14,581 bases of DNA from contig JANWVB010000028.1 of NCBI GenBank assembly GCA_025057695.1, positions 1-14,581 of the forward strand. The letters are read 5' to 3'. Of this stretch, positions 14,456 through 14,581 are shown in pieces (position 1 is the first letter of the stretch; each line of letters begins with the position of its first letter). This DNA comes from Patescibacteria group bacterium. Its GTDB lineage: Bacteria; Patescibacteriota; Microgenomatia; UBA8517. A program made the translations under genes and the position numbers. The notes beneath the pieces are model-generated. The model saw only the letters and a list, made by a program, of their open reading frames with translations. It made no database searches and was not told where the DNA came from.

Positions 14456-14581
14456 TCATATCTTTGCTCTTGACAAGCTATCACTTACAAACTCCCAATT
14501 TATGATATTCCACCAAGCGTTTATATAATCCGCCCTTTTGTTTTGATATTTGAGATAATAAGCATGTTCCCAAACATCAAG
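14456..14581 (-). CDS. sodA: Fe/Mn superoxide dismutase (C-terminal 41 residues only)
   Basis: The open frame runs from the window edge to TGA at 14456-14458. It begins LDVWEHAYYLKYQNKRADYI, the family's metal-binding signature in which Asp2 and His6 of this fragment are metal ligands, followed by NAWWNIINWEFV, the usual C-terminal helix. The enzyme converts superoxide to oxygen and peroxide. The metal (Fe, Mn or either) cannot be told from this part. The N-terminal three quarters lie outside the window. It is the most upstream visible gene of the minus-strand ruvC operon. Confidence 0.93.
   Translation of the reverse strand, partial: LDVWEHAYYLKYQNKRADYINAWWNIINWEFVSDSLSRAKI

Noticed and set aside
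1..14581. tRNA, rRNA, CRISPR array, insertion sequence or riboswitch
   Set aside because: I looked in the gene-free stretches (9036-9490 and 10850-11099) and saw no cloverleaf, repeat-spacer pattern, transposase or known aptamer core.

Overview
The window is AT-rich and gene-dense. It most resembles a Candidate Phyla Radiation (Patescibacteria) genome, perhaps of the Microgenomates/Katanobacteria type. This is an inference from gene content: a bifunctional phosphoglucose/phosphomannose isomerase, a very short DNA polymerase III delta subunit, a DUF5652-like membrane protein, almost no Shine-Dalgarno sequences, and divergent forms of core enzymes. UGA acts as a stop (eno and holA both end in TGA inside ATGA overlaps), so the UGA-glycine code of Gracilibacteria/Absconditabacteria is excluded.

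Layout. (1) 1-2687: uvrB (minus, 3' end outside the window) and lexA (plus) diverge from a 94-bp region holding putative promoters for both, an SOS-type arrangement. (2) 2707-9035, minus strand: pgi/pmi, then a tight ppsA-eno-gpmI cluster (24-bp gap, then an ATGA overlap). Together these link pyruvate, PEP, 2-phosphoglycerate and 3-phosphoglycerate, with hexose-phosphate isomerisation upstream. (3) 9036-11099: a looser accessory region, mostly plus strand, with a broken branched-chain polyamine synthase gene (bpsA) overlapping an apparently intact speD-family gene. It is flanked by two stretches with no convincing gene. (4) 11100-14581, minus strand: a compact set, superoxide dismutase (partial) > DUF5652-like protein > ruvC > HExxH metallopeptidase > holA > phosphomannomutase, with very short gaps or overlaps.

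The most notable points are these. The bpsA pseudogene can be reconstructed almost completely: an exact 11-bp tandem duplication breaks the frame at one place, two A-tract length changes explain two more shifts, and there is one in-frame TAA. Its partner speD stays open but has an altered self-cleavage dipeptide (Gln-Ser instead of Glu-Ser). The phosphoglycerate mutase keeps every other catalytic and metal-binding residue I can map, but has threonine where the family has its phosphorylated serine. I saw no CRISPR array, tRNA, rRNA or insertion sequence.
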